Part shown: positions 46,391 to 57,450 of the stretch, in pieces | Layout of the letters: each line of letters opens with the position of its first letter | How positions within the stretch are numbered: the stretch's first letter is position 1 | NCBI GenBank assembly: GCA_021234155.1 | Contig: JAJEKV010000430.1 | Location: 143,206-207,205 of the forward strand | Source of the DNA: Isoetes taiwanensis | Taxonomy: Eukaryota > Streptophyta > Lycopodiopsida > Isoetales > Isoetaceae | DNA length: 64,000 nt | Direction of reading: 5' to 3' | Program-made: the position numbers and the translations under genes | The notes under the pieces: model-generated | What the model was told of the DNA's origin: nothing | The model's database searches: none | Seen by the model: only the letters and a program-made list of their open reading frames with translations

Positions 46391-46805
46391 GGTCCGATGC
46401 CCCCGCTTTTTAAGAGCAGTGACTAAACTAGAAAGACATCAATATCTCAACGACATCAACAAGAGGTATATCTGCAACCTCGTCAAACATGGGATCTCAG
46501 GATATGCCCAACAGCAGGAAGGTTACTCTCATGAAGATCACTCCGCTTTGCAGTTCTTTGAGAACATGCAACAGGAGGAAGGAAGGAAGGAGGGCATAAT
46601 GCTAGATCAGATAACACCCCTAAAGCAGGGAGAGAACATCCATGAACTTATTATTGGAAGGAAGTTTCAGGTCAATATTGTCCTTGGGAATAAACTTTGA
46701 TAGGCATTCCAAGTGTGCAAGCTTAGAGGATGCAGAGAGAGCTTTTTGACAAGTTGTTGGATAGAGATATAGTGTTATGGATTCATATGATTTTAGCACA
46801 TACAC
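46391..46805 (+). pseudogene. PPR protein fragment (PLS type)
   Basis: ISGYAQQQEGYSHEDHSALQ, FFENMQQEE and LKQGENIHELIIGRK, FQVNIVLGNKL are followed, after frame changes, by DRHSKCASLEDAE and DKLLDRDIVLW. This is the order of a plant PPR repeat pair (theme: GYAQ..EALxxFxxM, QGKxIHxxI, NxLIDMYxKCGSLEDAxxxFDxMxxRDVVSW). Such proteins bind organelle RNA. Only about two motifs remain, with two frameshifts and no start or E/DYW end, so it is a scrap. Confidence 0.7.
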
Positions 46806-46997
46806 ACATGAGCACTTTATGTGCCTTTACAAATGGCAAATGCTTTTATTAATAGGCCGTTGGTAGTGGAGACAAATTTTTGGAACTGCCCAAGTAATGG
46901 CAAATGTCGTTGTCATTAGTTTTACTAAACTGTTGTTCATACGAGTAGGTTGTTTAACGATTTAGGCCCTTAAAGTTTATCTATGTTTGCTTTTGTT

Positions 46998-47392
46998 AGG
47001 GCCTGAAGGGCCCAAAATGTTTTTTAATATAGCAATCAACACACAACTACCATTAACATTATTAACACAAACCATTACATTTAACACATTTAAATTAAAA
47101 TTCCCCTTAAATCCCCTTTGGTTTGGGTGCATATTCACACGGGGGGTTACGTAGGGCAGCGAGAGCCCCAAAAATATATTTACAATACATGTACAAAATT
47201 AACACCATTAAGTACATTCTCTCAAACCTTATAGTATTTTACAAACTTTAATATACAGTATACATAAACTTGTACATGCATACCCCACAAACGAGGATCG
47301 CTATGTACGGTCCAGATCTTGGAATAAAGGGCAAATATGCCCATCCGACAGCTCTTATTGCCCGGAGTAATCCCCCGTGTGAATATGCACCC
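46998..47392. mobile_element. Small inverted-repeat element(s) with GGGTGCATATTCACACGGGG motif
   Basis: GGGTGCATATTCACACGGGG at 47125 is repeated inverted at 47373-47392, giving a 268-bp fold-back unit whose right edge abuts the interrupted integrase sequence of element B (GAAGTCATT). The left flank 46998-47124, which begins GGGCCTGAAGGGCCCAAAA, is shared in inverted orientation with 52188-52470, so the family has longer ends than the 20-bp motif alone. Confidence 0.5.
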
Positions 47393-47395
47393 ACA

Positions 47396-48414
47396 ATGAC
47401 TTCCCATTTTGCATTGGGAACGTCTAGAGGTTCAAGTTCGCCGGGGTCGTTAACTGCTTTGCTTTTGTTTGCTGGCAAAGTTGGCACTGCTTAATGTAAC
47501 AGGCAATATGCTTCTTCATACCAGATCAGAAATAACTGGATCTTATCTTGAAATACGTCTTCATAAAGCCAGCATGACCAGCTATTAGACCGTTATGTAT
47601 GCCATGGAGAATAAGCCTTTTAACTCCTGATGACTCGGGCACACATAACTTATCTCGGTAATACAAAAGGTTACCGTCCTTCTTATAATGCTTATATGTT
47701 TGCCTTTGCTTGTCTGTCCTGGCTTCTTTAGAAAGGCTGCTTCACACTTCACGAAACTCTGGATCTGTTGGAAGAGATTGCTCAATAGTCTTCCCAAATT
47801 CACTTGCCAGATTGGAAATAGTATTGCAATGCGTACGTGTTGTCAACAGGTGCCGAGATAGGGCATCCGCAACAACATTATGCTTACCGGGTTTATACAA
47901 AACCTCAAAGTCATATTCTTTCAAAAATTCTATTCACCTACGTTGTCTGAAGTTAAGATTAGCCTGTATGAAGATGTATTGAAGGCTTTGATGATCCGTA
48001 TCTAATTGAAAATGTCGTCCAAGAAGATAGAGTCTCCAGATGCGCAAAGCACGCATGACCGCAAGCAATTCTTGGTCATGGATGGAATATCTCTGTTCTG
48101 CATCATTCATTTTATTAGAATCATAGGCAATGACCCGTCCTTGCATCAAGACAGCTTCAGACTGGCATCAGTTGCAACCGCCTTGTCCTTTTGAGGATCA
48201 GGTAGCGTAAGGACTGGCGTTGAGGTCAAAGCGTCCTTTAACTATTGGAAGCCTGCCTGAACCTTGTGCTTCCAATGTGTTGCCCAGTCTTTGACTTTCT
48301 CATGCTTCATGAGGTTGGTGAGGGGTGCTGCAATCTTGGCAAAATCCTTAACAAACTTGCGATAATATCCTGCCAAGCCCAGGAAACTCCTAACTTCAGA
48401 AACATTCATAGGAG
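47396..48414 (-). pseudogene. pol: Element B RT end, RNase H and integrase zinc-binding domain
   Basis: From 48414 downward: NVSEVRSFLGLAGYYRKFVK and DFAKIAAPLTNLMK (RT thumb), a segment on PVLTLPDPQKDKAVATDAS (RNase H start), DQELLAVMRALRIWRLYLLG, QLDTDHQSLQYIF, YKPGKHNVVADALSR (RNase H end), and the integrase HHCC finger (HGIHNGLIAGHAGFMKTYF then CYIKQCQLCQQTK). It breaks off at NAKWEVI at 47396. The rest of the integrase lies at 38575. Several stops and frameshifts are present. Confidence 0.85.
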
Positions 48415-49460
48415 GGGGGTGAAAGCACGCTGTGGTGTTCCAATTCGGCTGTCCCCCCTGTCCCCCCAAAATGTGGCGTTGCATCCGCCACTTTTGTGGT
48501 ATGAAAGTATAATTATGGCACCGCTCAACTGCCGTTATTTAAGAATGGAGTCCCAATTTGTGGGGGAAATTCTAATTTCAAAAACTAAAATTCAAATTCC
48601 TATTCTTTGGCCCCTTCCCGTTTTTGCCTACGCCCCGTTTCTTTGGCTCCTCCCCTCCACGCAAGCTCCAATTCATTGTGGATATGGATGTCAATGAGGT
48701 AATCCGTCCACAAACCCGCATTTCGCATGTGAGAAAACGAAGAAGAACCAAGGAAGAAGAAATGTTGAAGAAAAGACGCCAGAGGAAAAGAAGAAGAGAA
48801 GAAAAATTGAGCTTGCGTAATTGGTAACAAGGATCCGCTTTCATCAAGAAGTGCAAGCAAGAACGCCGTGATTGTCCTTAATTTGCTAACGCTCTTTCCA
48901 TAAACGTACCAAAAAAATTTGAGAATAGCATGAAGAAAGAAATTTTACTTGAGTTTTTGAGGGATAAAACATTGGAAAAATTCATAGGTGAAGAATTAAA
49001 AGACTTGGAAGCCAAGAGCATCGCTATAAGAAGCCTCGACTCCATGCGACCGCCAAACTCTCTACCAAAGAATGACCCGCTTAGCGCCAAGAATAGCCGC
49101 CTTTGTAATGTACCAGACCACTGCGATTCTCAAACAAGTGACAAAATCAGCCAAATGAGATCTTGAAAGATATTAGGTGTTCACCCAAGAAACCCGCAAA
49201 AGGCAAAGAAAAAAGAGGGAAGAGATCGATTACAATGGTGGGAAATGGGTTTCTTTACAAGAGGGCTAAAAGATTCGATGCAATTTCGTGATGAACATAT
49301 AAAAAAGATTCAAAATTTTGGATTGAGAACACCAGAGTGTCTCCTAACACAAAGGATGTTAGAACTAAGATTGGAGAGAAATGTAAGAGAACATGTCGCC
49401 CACTATCCGGAGGAATCATGTGTTAGTTTATTTCAAGTATTCATGTTTTCTTAGTTATGG
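48415..49460 (+). CDS. Unrecognised, strongly basic ORF series
   Basis: A same-frame run starting at ATG 48684 reads VRKRRRTKEEEMLKKRRQRK and RRREEKLSLRNW, then a stop. It continues in frame through QGSAFIKKCKQERRDCP and (from 48930) KKEILLEFLRDKTLEKF, GEELKDLEAKS. A further frame (49245-49454) reads GLKDSMQFRDEHIKKIQ. It resembles the basic N-terminus of a transposon-encoded protein, but I recognise no family. The left edge at about 48415 (GGGGGGTGAAAGCACGC) interrupts the RT of element B, so this block was inserted there. Confidence 0.3.
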
Positions 49461-49782
49461 TGCTTAGTGTGGTGGCGATGTGGTGGTTATTGTGTTGTAC
49501 GTTGATTGTGGTGTAATCGTATGCAAAGATGTGAATTGTGTGTAGTTGACTCGCAGTGTTCCCAAATGCAATATTTAATGTTTGGAATATTAGAACATGA
49601 TGTAATTGAGTATTCCTTTAATTGGGTGTGTGTACAAGCCTAAAAATATTTGAGAATGATAGATAACTAATCGATCCTAAGAAGTACAAGTTTTTGTTGA
49701 ATAAAGATAATTTTTGTCGATTCAAGCAACGTACTGCTGGAAAGTATAATATATTAAAAAAGGATCTTACAAAATTTGGTTT

Positions 49783-50404
49783 TTACAAAATTTGGCTTTC
49801 CATTGAAAGCTCTGCACTGGTAGAACTAAATTTACATGCATTTCCTAAGCAGCAGGAAATGCTGGTATGACTGGCTCGAGAACTGGTGCATCCAAAATTA
49901 TTATTTTCTGCACTAAAGCATCTAAGCTTTCTGCAATCATCCCAAAATTTGACAGGATGAGGTTTGCCGCTGCTTCCCCGTGATCCCCCGGTGGTAAGAA
50001 CGCAACCTTGCCGCATTCCCCATGTTGCCACTCGTGAGCGTGCAAGTGACAGAGAACAATAAACCAAACCGCTTTTTGCAAAGCTAAAGATGTAACATAA
50101 GGTCATGGACCTTGTCTAAGAGCTCACTTCTTCATCAATCTGACCCCAAGCATAGCCATTGAAGGCCCAAAGATCCAAATTGCTTGTATGGCTTTAGGGT
50201 GGAATCAAATCAGAAAGAAGGTGGATTTACGATTTCCACCTTCGTAGATTGGTCACAAGCCCTATTTAACATATGCCGAATGCCCTCCTCGCTCACCCGG
50301 GGTAGGCCATAGTGATCTCTGAACATCCCTACCATTGCCAGAATGAACTTGTTCAAATTGAGAATGAAACGCCAAGAATCGACGCCAGAAGGATTTAGGA
50401 CCAA
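49783..50404 (-). CDS. Unrecognised spliced or broken gene fragment
   Basis: Three protein-like pieces in order on the minus strand: 50404-50210 (NPSGVDSWRFILNLNKFILA, MVGMFRDHYGLPRVSEEGI), about 50175-50115 (LDLWAFNGYAWGQIDEEVS), and 50081-49845 (QKAVWFIVLCHLHAHEWQHG, ECGKVAFLPPGDHGEAAANL, ending PVIPAFPAA and a stop). The regular amino-acid use suggests real coding sequence. I do not recognise the family. It may be a captured gene fragment like the others in this window. Confidence 0.35.
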
Positions 50405-50520
50405 GATCCTTTCTAATGATTAGAAGAGGAATGTAATTATTATCGGTGCAATGAATTTCTAAATGTTTATGAGAGCAAAGCTAGGCAGATTTTTTTATAT
50501 CAGACTAAATAGGGATAAAA

Positions 50521-51275
50521 AGTGATGTGATGTGATGTGTGGTGTGGTGTGGTGTGATGGTGTGGTGTGGTGTGTGGTGGTGTGGTGTGGTGTGGTGTGG
50601 TGTGGTGTGGGTGGTGTGGTGTGGTGTGGTGTGGTGTGGGTGTGATGTCTATGGTGTCATGGGGGTGTGTGCATGTTAATGTATGATATGTGTGGATTCA
50701 ATTTTATTTATTCTCCCCCTCACCCCACCACACCCCATCATCTATCCCACCACCATAAACTACCACCACATCTTTGAGTGACCACCACATTACCACCACA
50801 TGCACCACATTGTCCATTACCACCACACTCCACCACCCTCCACCATATCCCACACCACACCCCTCCACCACACTCCACCATATCCTGCACCACACCCCTC
50901 CACCACACTCCACCACCACCACCACCACACTCCACCACACCACAATCCACAACACCACACCACACCCCCCACCACACTCCACCACCACCACACTCCACCA
51001 CACCACACCACACACCACCACCACAACCAACCACCACCACACTCCACCACACCACATCATACCACCACACACCACTACACACACCACCACCACCACACCC
51101 CACCACCACCACATACCACTCCACCCCCCCCCACCACCACACTCCACCACCACCACTCCACCACACTCCACCACCACCACCACACTCCACCACCCTGCAC
51201 AATGTCCTACAACTCCTTGCTACCACCACACATTTGGTGTATGGTGTATGGTGTGTGGTGAATGGTGTGGTGTGT
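50521..51275. repeat. TGTGG / CCACA strand-switch satellite
   Basis: 50521-50645 is (TGTGG)n on the plus strand. After a short unique spacer, 50705-51215 is almost pure CCACCACACTC on the plus strand. 51230-51275 is G-rich again (GGTGTATGGTGTGTGG). The first and second blocks are complementary and could fold back. Long Thr/His/Pro-rich and Val/Trp/Gly-rich frames on the two strands are artefacts of composition. Confidence 0.9.
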
Positions 51276-52149
51276 CAGAAGGCCCCCAAAAATGAACCAA
51301 TATATTTAACCAATACTAGATGGTCAAAAAACCATGATATATGTGGTTTTTTATGCATGAATATATTTGGCAGAAGAAAACCATATGCCATAGTGGTTTG
51401 TTAAATTGAGAGTGGATTCTGATATGGTTTTCCACGTTGGTTATCAATCCAATAGTGGTTTGTCAAAACTAATACTAATTTATGTCATTGTTTCATGTAT
51501 ATATAATAGATCATCAAAACTTGGTTTGGAGATAGTAGTTTAATTATGCTCAAAATTAATCAATGACACAAATTTTGGCTAGCATAATGATTTGTTAAAA
51601 TAATCATTTTATGGAGAAATGAATAATAAGAAATCTTAGTCCTCAAGATGGTTTTATTCCCAACATTTTAACTTTTATCTTTACAATTTAACTTACCTAA
51701 TGATCTTTATGCTCTTTTTTTTTTAGTTCGATTCATCTCTTTTTGGTTTGCCCCTAAGAGGCAAACACTCGCTCATGTGGGGTATGTGGAATATCTGTAT
51801 ATGCCAATATATTCCTAAACATTCCTCCGGGTCGGCTTAAACTTGCTATCGATGATACAATAGGCTAGATCGACGGTTAATTGCATGTTTGTGTTTCTAA
51901 ATTGTAGCTAACACTTTCAACTGAATGTGGGCCAACTTGCAGCTTGATCCGTTGATATCTTCCCCGAAGCTTCTAGGTATGATACTTAAATGATCCCAAT
52001 ATATTACCTTGTTTTGGCAACTTTCCATTTCGCCATAGGCGTAAGGAAGTCTTGCTCTCTAATTACTCTTTTATAGAAAATTCTTTTTATGGCAATTATA
52101 GAGTTATACTGGATAATATGAACATGTTAATTTTATAACTAGTTTTATA
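51276..52149. other. No gene seen
   Basis: AT-rich with repeated TGGTTTGT(C/T)A words (51380-51600). A GGTTTGCCCCTAAGAGGCAAAC hairpin near 51748 is related to the one at 63104. Confidence 0.4.
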
Positions 52150-52470
52150 ACCATGTTACCCTATGTCAACCCCCGTGTGAATATGCACCCAAACCAAAGG
52201 AGGTTTCAGGGGGATTTTAGTAGTAAGTGTAGGAGTAATGGTTGTGTAGAATGGTTTTTACAAATTACTTGCTAGGATCTAATCTAGCAAATACTATACT
52301 CCAAGAACTGAACCTAGTTAGAAATTGAGAATTTGTCTGTCCTGGTTTAAACCAGGCCCACACCCATCACCTGGCACAAATACATGGTAAGGCATTACAC
52401 CTAGCATTCTCTAGTAAAAGCCAAATTAATTTTGCCAAAAAATTTTGGGCCCTTCAGGCCCTTGAGAAAA
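52150..52470. mobile_element. Inverted copy of the GGGTGCATATTCACACGGGG element end
   Basis: The motif lies inverted at 52169-52188 and is followed by AAACCAAAGGAGGTTTCAGG. The far end near 52447-52470 reads GGGCCCTTCAGGCCC, the reverse of the GGGCCTGAAGGGCCC at 46998. The middle is longer than in the 47-kb copy. Confidence 0.5.
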
Positions 52471-52544
52471 ATATTGCTGGCATTAAACATAACAAAAGTT
52501 CAATGAACAAACATAAGAAAAGTGCAATGGAACAAACATGTAAT

Positions 52545-52910
52545 GAATGAGACTTTAACCCAGTGTATGCTTGCAAAACCATAGTGCCTATATCTTACAT
52601 AACTATACAACTTATATGTCTGCCAAATAAGGATGAGATACCACACGAATTGATATTGCAACCACCATAGATTGCAATCACCATAGATGGTGAAGCTTCA
52701 ACTTTGATCTTTAAAGAACAAATAAAGACTTGAACCCAACGCACCCTTGCAAAACAATAGTGAATATATCTTGCAAAACCATACCGGCTATATCCAAATA
52801 AGGATGAGGTACCACACAAATTGAATTGATACTAGAACTGCCATATATTGTGAAGCTTTAAATATGAAACAATGCCCTATGTTTAAGGAACAACAAAATT
52901 ACTTGTAACA
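52545..52910. repeat. Direct duplication of about 171 bp
   Basis: CCAAATAAGGATGAG(A/G)TACC is found at 52623 and 52794, with collinear flanks (CTTGCAAAAC.ATAGTG, ACCATAGAT...GTGAAGCTT). Confidence 0.8.
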
Positions 52911-54380
52911 TTAAAGAAATTTGGCAACAAAATGTCTTATGTAGAATGTCTTATAAATTGTAACACCAATGTGCACAAAGTGCACAACTATTGAAGTATG
53001 AGTGTACAGGGCCCCAAAATTCAAAATTATAAGCACAACGCATGTATATAAATGATAAATCTAATGATAAAGTGCACCCGGTGATTCTTACTGATCATCC
53101 CAGAGCATGCACTATTTCAGGAGATTCGGGATTGCACATGACAAGAAAGTAAGCAAATAGCCAAAGTAGTATTGCTGTAACTTAATGATAGTAATAACGT
53201 CCTTGCCCAACCTATCCCATTTTTAAAATGCGATTTAATATATTTGGGGCATAGAAAAACAACACTTGTATTTCTTGATATACATGTTTTACCATGACCA
53301 CAGGTTTAAAATAAAGAAAGAATTCAAACCTTGCCTGACATGTGCGATGACAGTTGAAATCTGCTTGTCAATGTAGACTTTTACACTTTATTTTCGGAGA
53401 ACACTATCTAGTATCTGCAAAGCTGCAACATTGGTTCCACTAGAAGAATGTGTTAGGCAGAGGATATTAACAACTCTTACAATAGATGCCCACATGCATT
53501 CTATGTCATCTTAATGCTGTTGTATACATGTTTGTCAAGCTGTGCTATAACTGTTTCTGCTGCTTTCAACTTGCTACCTTCATAATGTTGCCTGAATAAA
53601 AGCAAACACATTTGGCAATAAATGACCGAGTAAGATATCCTTCATAGATTTTCATGTAACATCATGTTAGCACTGCTCTGTTAAGAAGAAGAAGAAGAAG
53701 AAGAAAAAAAAAAAAAGGCCTTTCTATTCAAACCCTAAAACAATTAGAAACCCTAAAAAAATTTCATTGTTTTAACCACAGAATTGCATTTCTTTTTCAG
53801 AATCAACGGCTGGGAAAGACTGAAATATTGTTTCGTACATCTGCATGGATACAACAACGAAATCATAGAAAAACCATGTGAAGAAAGGTATAAAAAAACA
53901 AGGTGCTGCGCACGAGGGGTTGCCCTCTTGCGGCTCGAGAGTGTGTTTTCATTGTCTCTATTTCAAAATATCCATATGACTAGCAAATAAAGGATATAAG
54001 CTTTTCTTATTTCAGATAGACAGTGCAATAACTTCTATCAGGAGGACAGAGAACATTCTTTTTGTAGCAAATTTCATATTGTTATAGTACTCACAGCTTT
54101 GATTCAATCACATTAATAGATGCTTAAAGCATAAGCATGTTACAATTGTAGACCAACAAGGCCAATGTAGCATACACATACTATTTTATATAGACATTCT
54201 ATTAATATAATATTGCTAAGAAATTGAACCATTGAGCTAAACCCCTCTAATGACCCCCCAGTTGTTTTTGTTGATATTCGTACATGGCGTCTAATGGTAG
54301 GCGAGGTACCCTACATACATAGGTACGAATTTGTAAAGGTTGTGAAGCACAATATACATATGGGCGTACGTAACATTTGT
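52911..54380. other. No gene; (GAA)n plus poly(A) tract
   Basis: A (GAA)7 run followed by A13 lies at about 53683-53716. The 68-codon frame at 53784 has no domain. On the minus strand near 54225-54250, GTTTAGCTCAATGG resembles a tRNA 5' half (box A) without a matching 3' half. Confidence 0.4.
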
Positions 54381-54576
54381 TGACAGTTTCTCATTAGGGT
54401 TTTCCTCAAAAGCCCGAAAGAACGGGTTTTTTTTTATCCCGATGAGAAGCCGTCTCCAATGTTTTTCATCGCCCCATCATACTCTCTAGAATTATCAAAA
54501 CCCTTCTTTCTCCTTCTTTTCCCATATCATTGGGGTAGTCCGACAGCATACTTATGGTCGACTACCCTATCCATCT
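54381..54576 (+). repeat. Dispersed repeat with conserved stem-loop, copy 2
   Basis: Matches 6950-7110 in segment order. Outer arms TTCTCATTAGGG and CCCGATGAGAA pair around an inner hairpin (AAAAGCCCG...CGGGTTTT). A CATCGCC segment and a GTAGTCCGACAGCATACTTATGGTCGACTACC hairpin-like segment follow, as in copy 1. Confidence 0.55.
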
Positions 54577-55751
54577 CTTTTTGGAGACATTGCATGCTGC
54601 TGCTGTGAGGCCTATCTATCTTTCTCCCTAACTTTCTTGGAAAACACCTTATCAGCTATCTTAGCCTTGTAGTTGCTTATAAGGAAATATATTGGGCTAG
54701 ACTTTAGCATCACAAAATTGTATATCTCAAGCTGGACTCAGTTAAGCTTATGATAAGTGGATTGGCAACTCATGAAGAAGCGCCTCTTGACCATCAGACT
54801 TCGTGTTAGGTTCAACATGTAGATTATGAAACTTCATATGTCATGGAGAATTAGTGCTAGATTATTAAGTAGGTTATGAAACTTCATATCTATGTTCGTG
54901 CAACTGCTCCATGCCTTCTGCTAATATTTAGGTTGGGAAGATTTATGGCACCAAAAAGTATCTTTTAGCTCCACTAATGGCTCCTATCAAACTCTTCTAA
55001 TCTATTAATCGAACCTCGTAGACATTTGGCCAGCGTCATGCTTATCCAAAACAATGCTAAGTCCTTAAAAACTGCAATGTATTTCTACGCTCAGCTATCA
55101 ACCACGATTAAGCTTGCATAATTAGTTTAGAGATGCCGGGCACGCCAGTTGACAAAGATTCGACGCGGGACCGGTGGGTCCCGCGACCGGGCGGTAGCCG
55201 GAGCGGTCACCGTCCACGCCTAATGCGGGACCACCGGCGCGTCAAAGACAACATGGTAACCGGGAGCAAAAATTTTGCCGGCATTTTTTTTTGTCTTTCT
55301 CCCATCCAAAGAGCCTATGGCGCCGATTTTAGAAAGGCCCTCCTCGCCTCGCTTTCCTTTCCTTTGGCGCGGCGGCCGATAAAGCCATAGTAAGGCAAAA
55401 TATGCGAAGCTATGGCATAAGGGAGGCAGGTGCATTTTTGCTTTGCACGCTTGTTATTTGGGAAGTTTTTTATGTTCTTGGTATTTTCTTCAGCTTTTGC
55501 ATACCGAGCCTTTTATCGACTCTTTCGACATTCTTTAGGTATTATTGTCGTTTTCATTCGATCTTTGTTGAATTTATTGAATGTAACTTGTTTTCTTTGA
55601 TAAATGCAAAAAGTGTAAATGGAAGTCTAGTCGCTGGATTCAAGCTCTTTCGGGCGATTCGGGCGCGGCCCTCGAACCTAGGTTTTGATGGTTTAGGTCT
55701 TTGATTTTGCTGTTCTTTTTTGTTACAGGTTATAATATTGTCTGCATGCAG
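54577..55751. other. Upstream region of the recombinase gene
   Basis: A short direct repeat ((A/G)GATTATGAAACTTCATAT near 54815-54900) is followed by a GC-rich block (55133-55260) with GGGACC and CCGG words, then a possible 5' exon frame (55402-55704). No domain was seen. The promoter and 5' UTR of the downstream gene probably lie here. Confidence 0.35.
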
Positions 55752-57450
55752 GTGAAAACTTGGTTAGCGCAGCTGTAGAGTCATCTCAGCCGACTATGGC
55801 GACTCAGTTACCATGTTGTGTGCTGGATTCGTCTATTAATTTAGGTAAATTTGTAATTTTGTGTTGCATGTCTATTTTTTCTTATGTATTTGTCTAATCT
55901 TTGTTGCATGCAGCTCGGGATGTAGCTGTTGCACCTGTTCTTGTGGATCCGAGGTCAAATGAAGGTAAAGCATTTTCTTTCTTTGTTATTTTAGCTTGTT
56001 TTTTGGTTTGTTTCTAATCATTATATCTTTTGTTTTTTTATTTAGGAGATTTGTTCACTGGGAAAGAAAATGAAGTGACTGATTGTCCTTCATTTAGTCT
56101 TGGGGATATTGTTACTCCTATAGAAAACATTGCTGATCCTGGTAGTTCTATGGAGAAGGCTGCTAGTCCTATGGAGAAGATTTCTAATTTCGAACAGAAT
56201 GGAAAGAGGCCCTTAAATTTGTCTAGAATTAAAGATTTAGATCCGGAATTAGTTGAGAAGGTTAATGCAGCTGGTCCGAATGCTTCAGAAGAAAAGGATG
56301 ATTGGGCAAGGGGTCGTTTTGACGCATGGAGAGTTCTGAATAATTTTCCAATTCAAGCTCCAATTGAGGAGATTCCTCTCAATGAATTAGCTGATATGCT
56401 TGAAAAATTTATACTTTGTGTGCATCGGCAAGATGGTCAGAGATATCCTCCAGATTCGTAAGTATTTTGAATTTGTTTTTGTTGTATTTCTTTTAATTTT
56501 TTCACATCAGGTTCTCAATTCCGATTTTGCAGCTTGCGTAACTGCTTTCGCACGCTCAATAGAATATTGAGGAGAGCATGTGATGCCGTAATTTTGCAAA
56601 ACTAGGAAGGATGAGAAATTGATAGACATTTACCATGATGTCAATTTCTTAAGGGCACGAAAAAGCATTAGAAGTTGCCATGGAACAATCACATCGCAGT
56701 GCACTTCCGACACGGAAAAAAAAGTGATATTCTCGAGCTCGGGAAGATCGAATAGAATCTTGGCACATCCTATGCATCAGTCAACATCGCCATTGTGTCT
56801 TCAAAAGCCGCTTTTGCTTTTATTGTATGACTCGATTGACGACGAGGTGTTGGAGAGTTACGGAAGGTACGAGATTTCCAACTTAATATTGGCAGTGGAT
56901 TTTGTTAGAGAATACATAGAGTACCGGAGAGACAACAAGCAAAAATTGGCATGGTGGGATAAACAAGTGTAGGCCGAGGATTTTAGGGAACCAAAGTGAG
57001 ATGCTATGAGGTCGACGCTATAGAGACATGGAGACATCTTGAGGGCCATCTTCCATCGTGATGAAGTGAAGGATAAGATTGGGGAAGATTTGTATTTCGG
57101 CAGCTATTAACAAGTTCGTGACTTGGTATGGTATATACTTAACCATACAAGCACTAAGAGTATTTCTGCTATGGCGCAAGTGGAGATGATGTAAGTGTGT
57201 GGGATTAAGGGTAATTTCACTAATAAAAGTTGCGTGTCTACAATGATCACCGTGATGTCCGCTTTCGTGTTCCAATTGAAGTTGGAATGGCGATTACAGT
57301 CACAAGAATCCAAATCCAAGCCGTATGATCACCGTATTTACATAAGGCGTACCGCAATGGATGTCTCCGCACCGGGCATACGTGTTATAGAGATGCCCGC
57401 AAAGAATGTGGAAAATTTAAATGTTGGATTGGTCGGATCGAAAGTGTGAA
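55752..57450 (+). pseudogene. Crypton-like tyrosine recombinase (DUF3504-type), spliced, 3' half decayed
   Basis: Three exons with matching phases are open: 55752-55844, 55914-55964 and 56046-56457. A fourth starts at 56533 (GCAG acceptor). They encode a low-complexity N-terminus, then DDWARGRFDAWRVLNN, LADMLEKFILCVHRQDGQRY PPDS and LRNCFRTLNRILRRA. This resembles the N-terminal SAM-like part of the Crypton/DUF3504 recombinases found in KIAA1958, QRICH1 and ZMYM proteins (theme: WA..F..W, L...L..F...VRR.DG..YPP.SL). After a stop at 56602 the catalytic part survives in pieces: KLIDIYHDVNF, RILAHPMHQSTSPLCLQK, GIKGNFTNKS, RVPIEVGMAIT. Crypton enzymes insert circular DNA by recombination. At least five frameshifts or stops are present. 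The Arg/His/Tyr catalytic residues cannot be confirmed. Confidence 0.6.

Noticed and set aside
50704-51404. Long Thr/His/Pro-rich and Val/Gly/Trp-rich ORFs (up to 208 codons) on both strands
   Set aside because: They are translations of the CCACA/TGTGG satellite; all frames are open because of composition, with no domain or start context.
54221-54260. tRNA 5' half on the minus strand (GTTTAGCTCAATGG)
   Set aside because: Only a box-A-like stretch is present; no anticodon arm or T arm follows at the right spacing.
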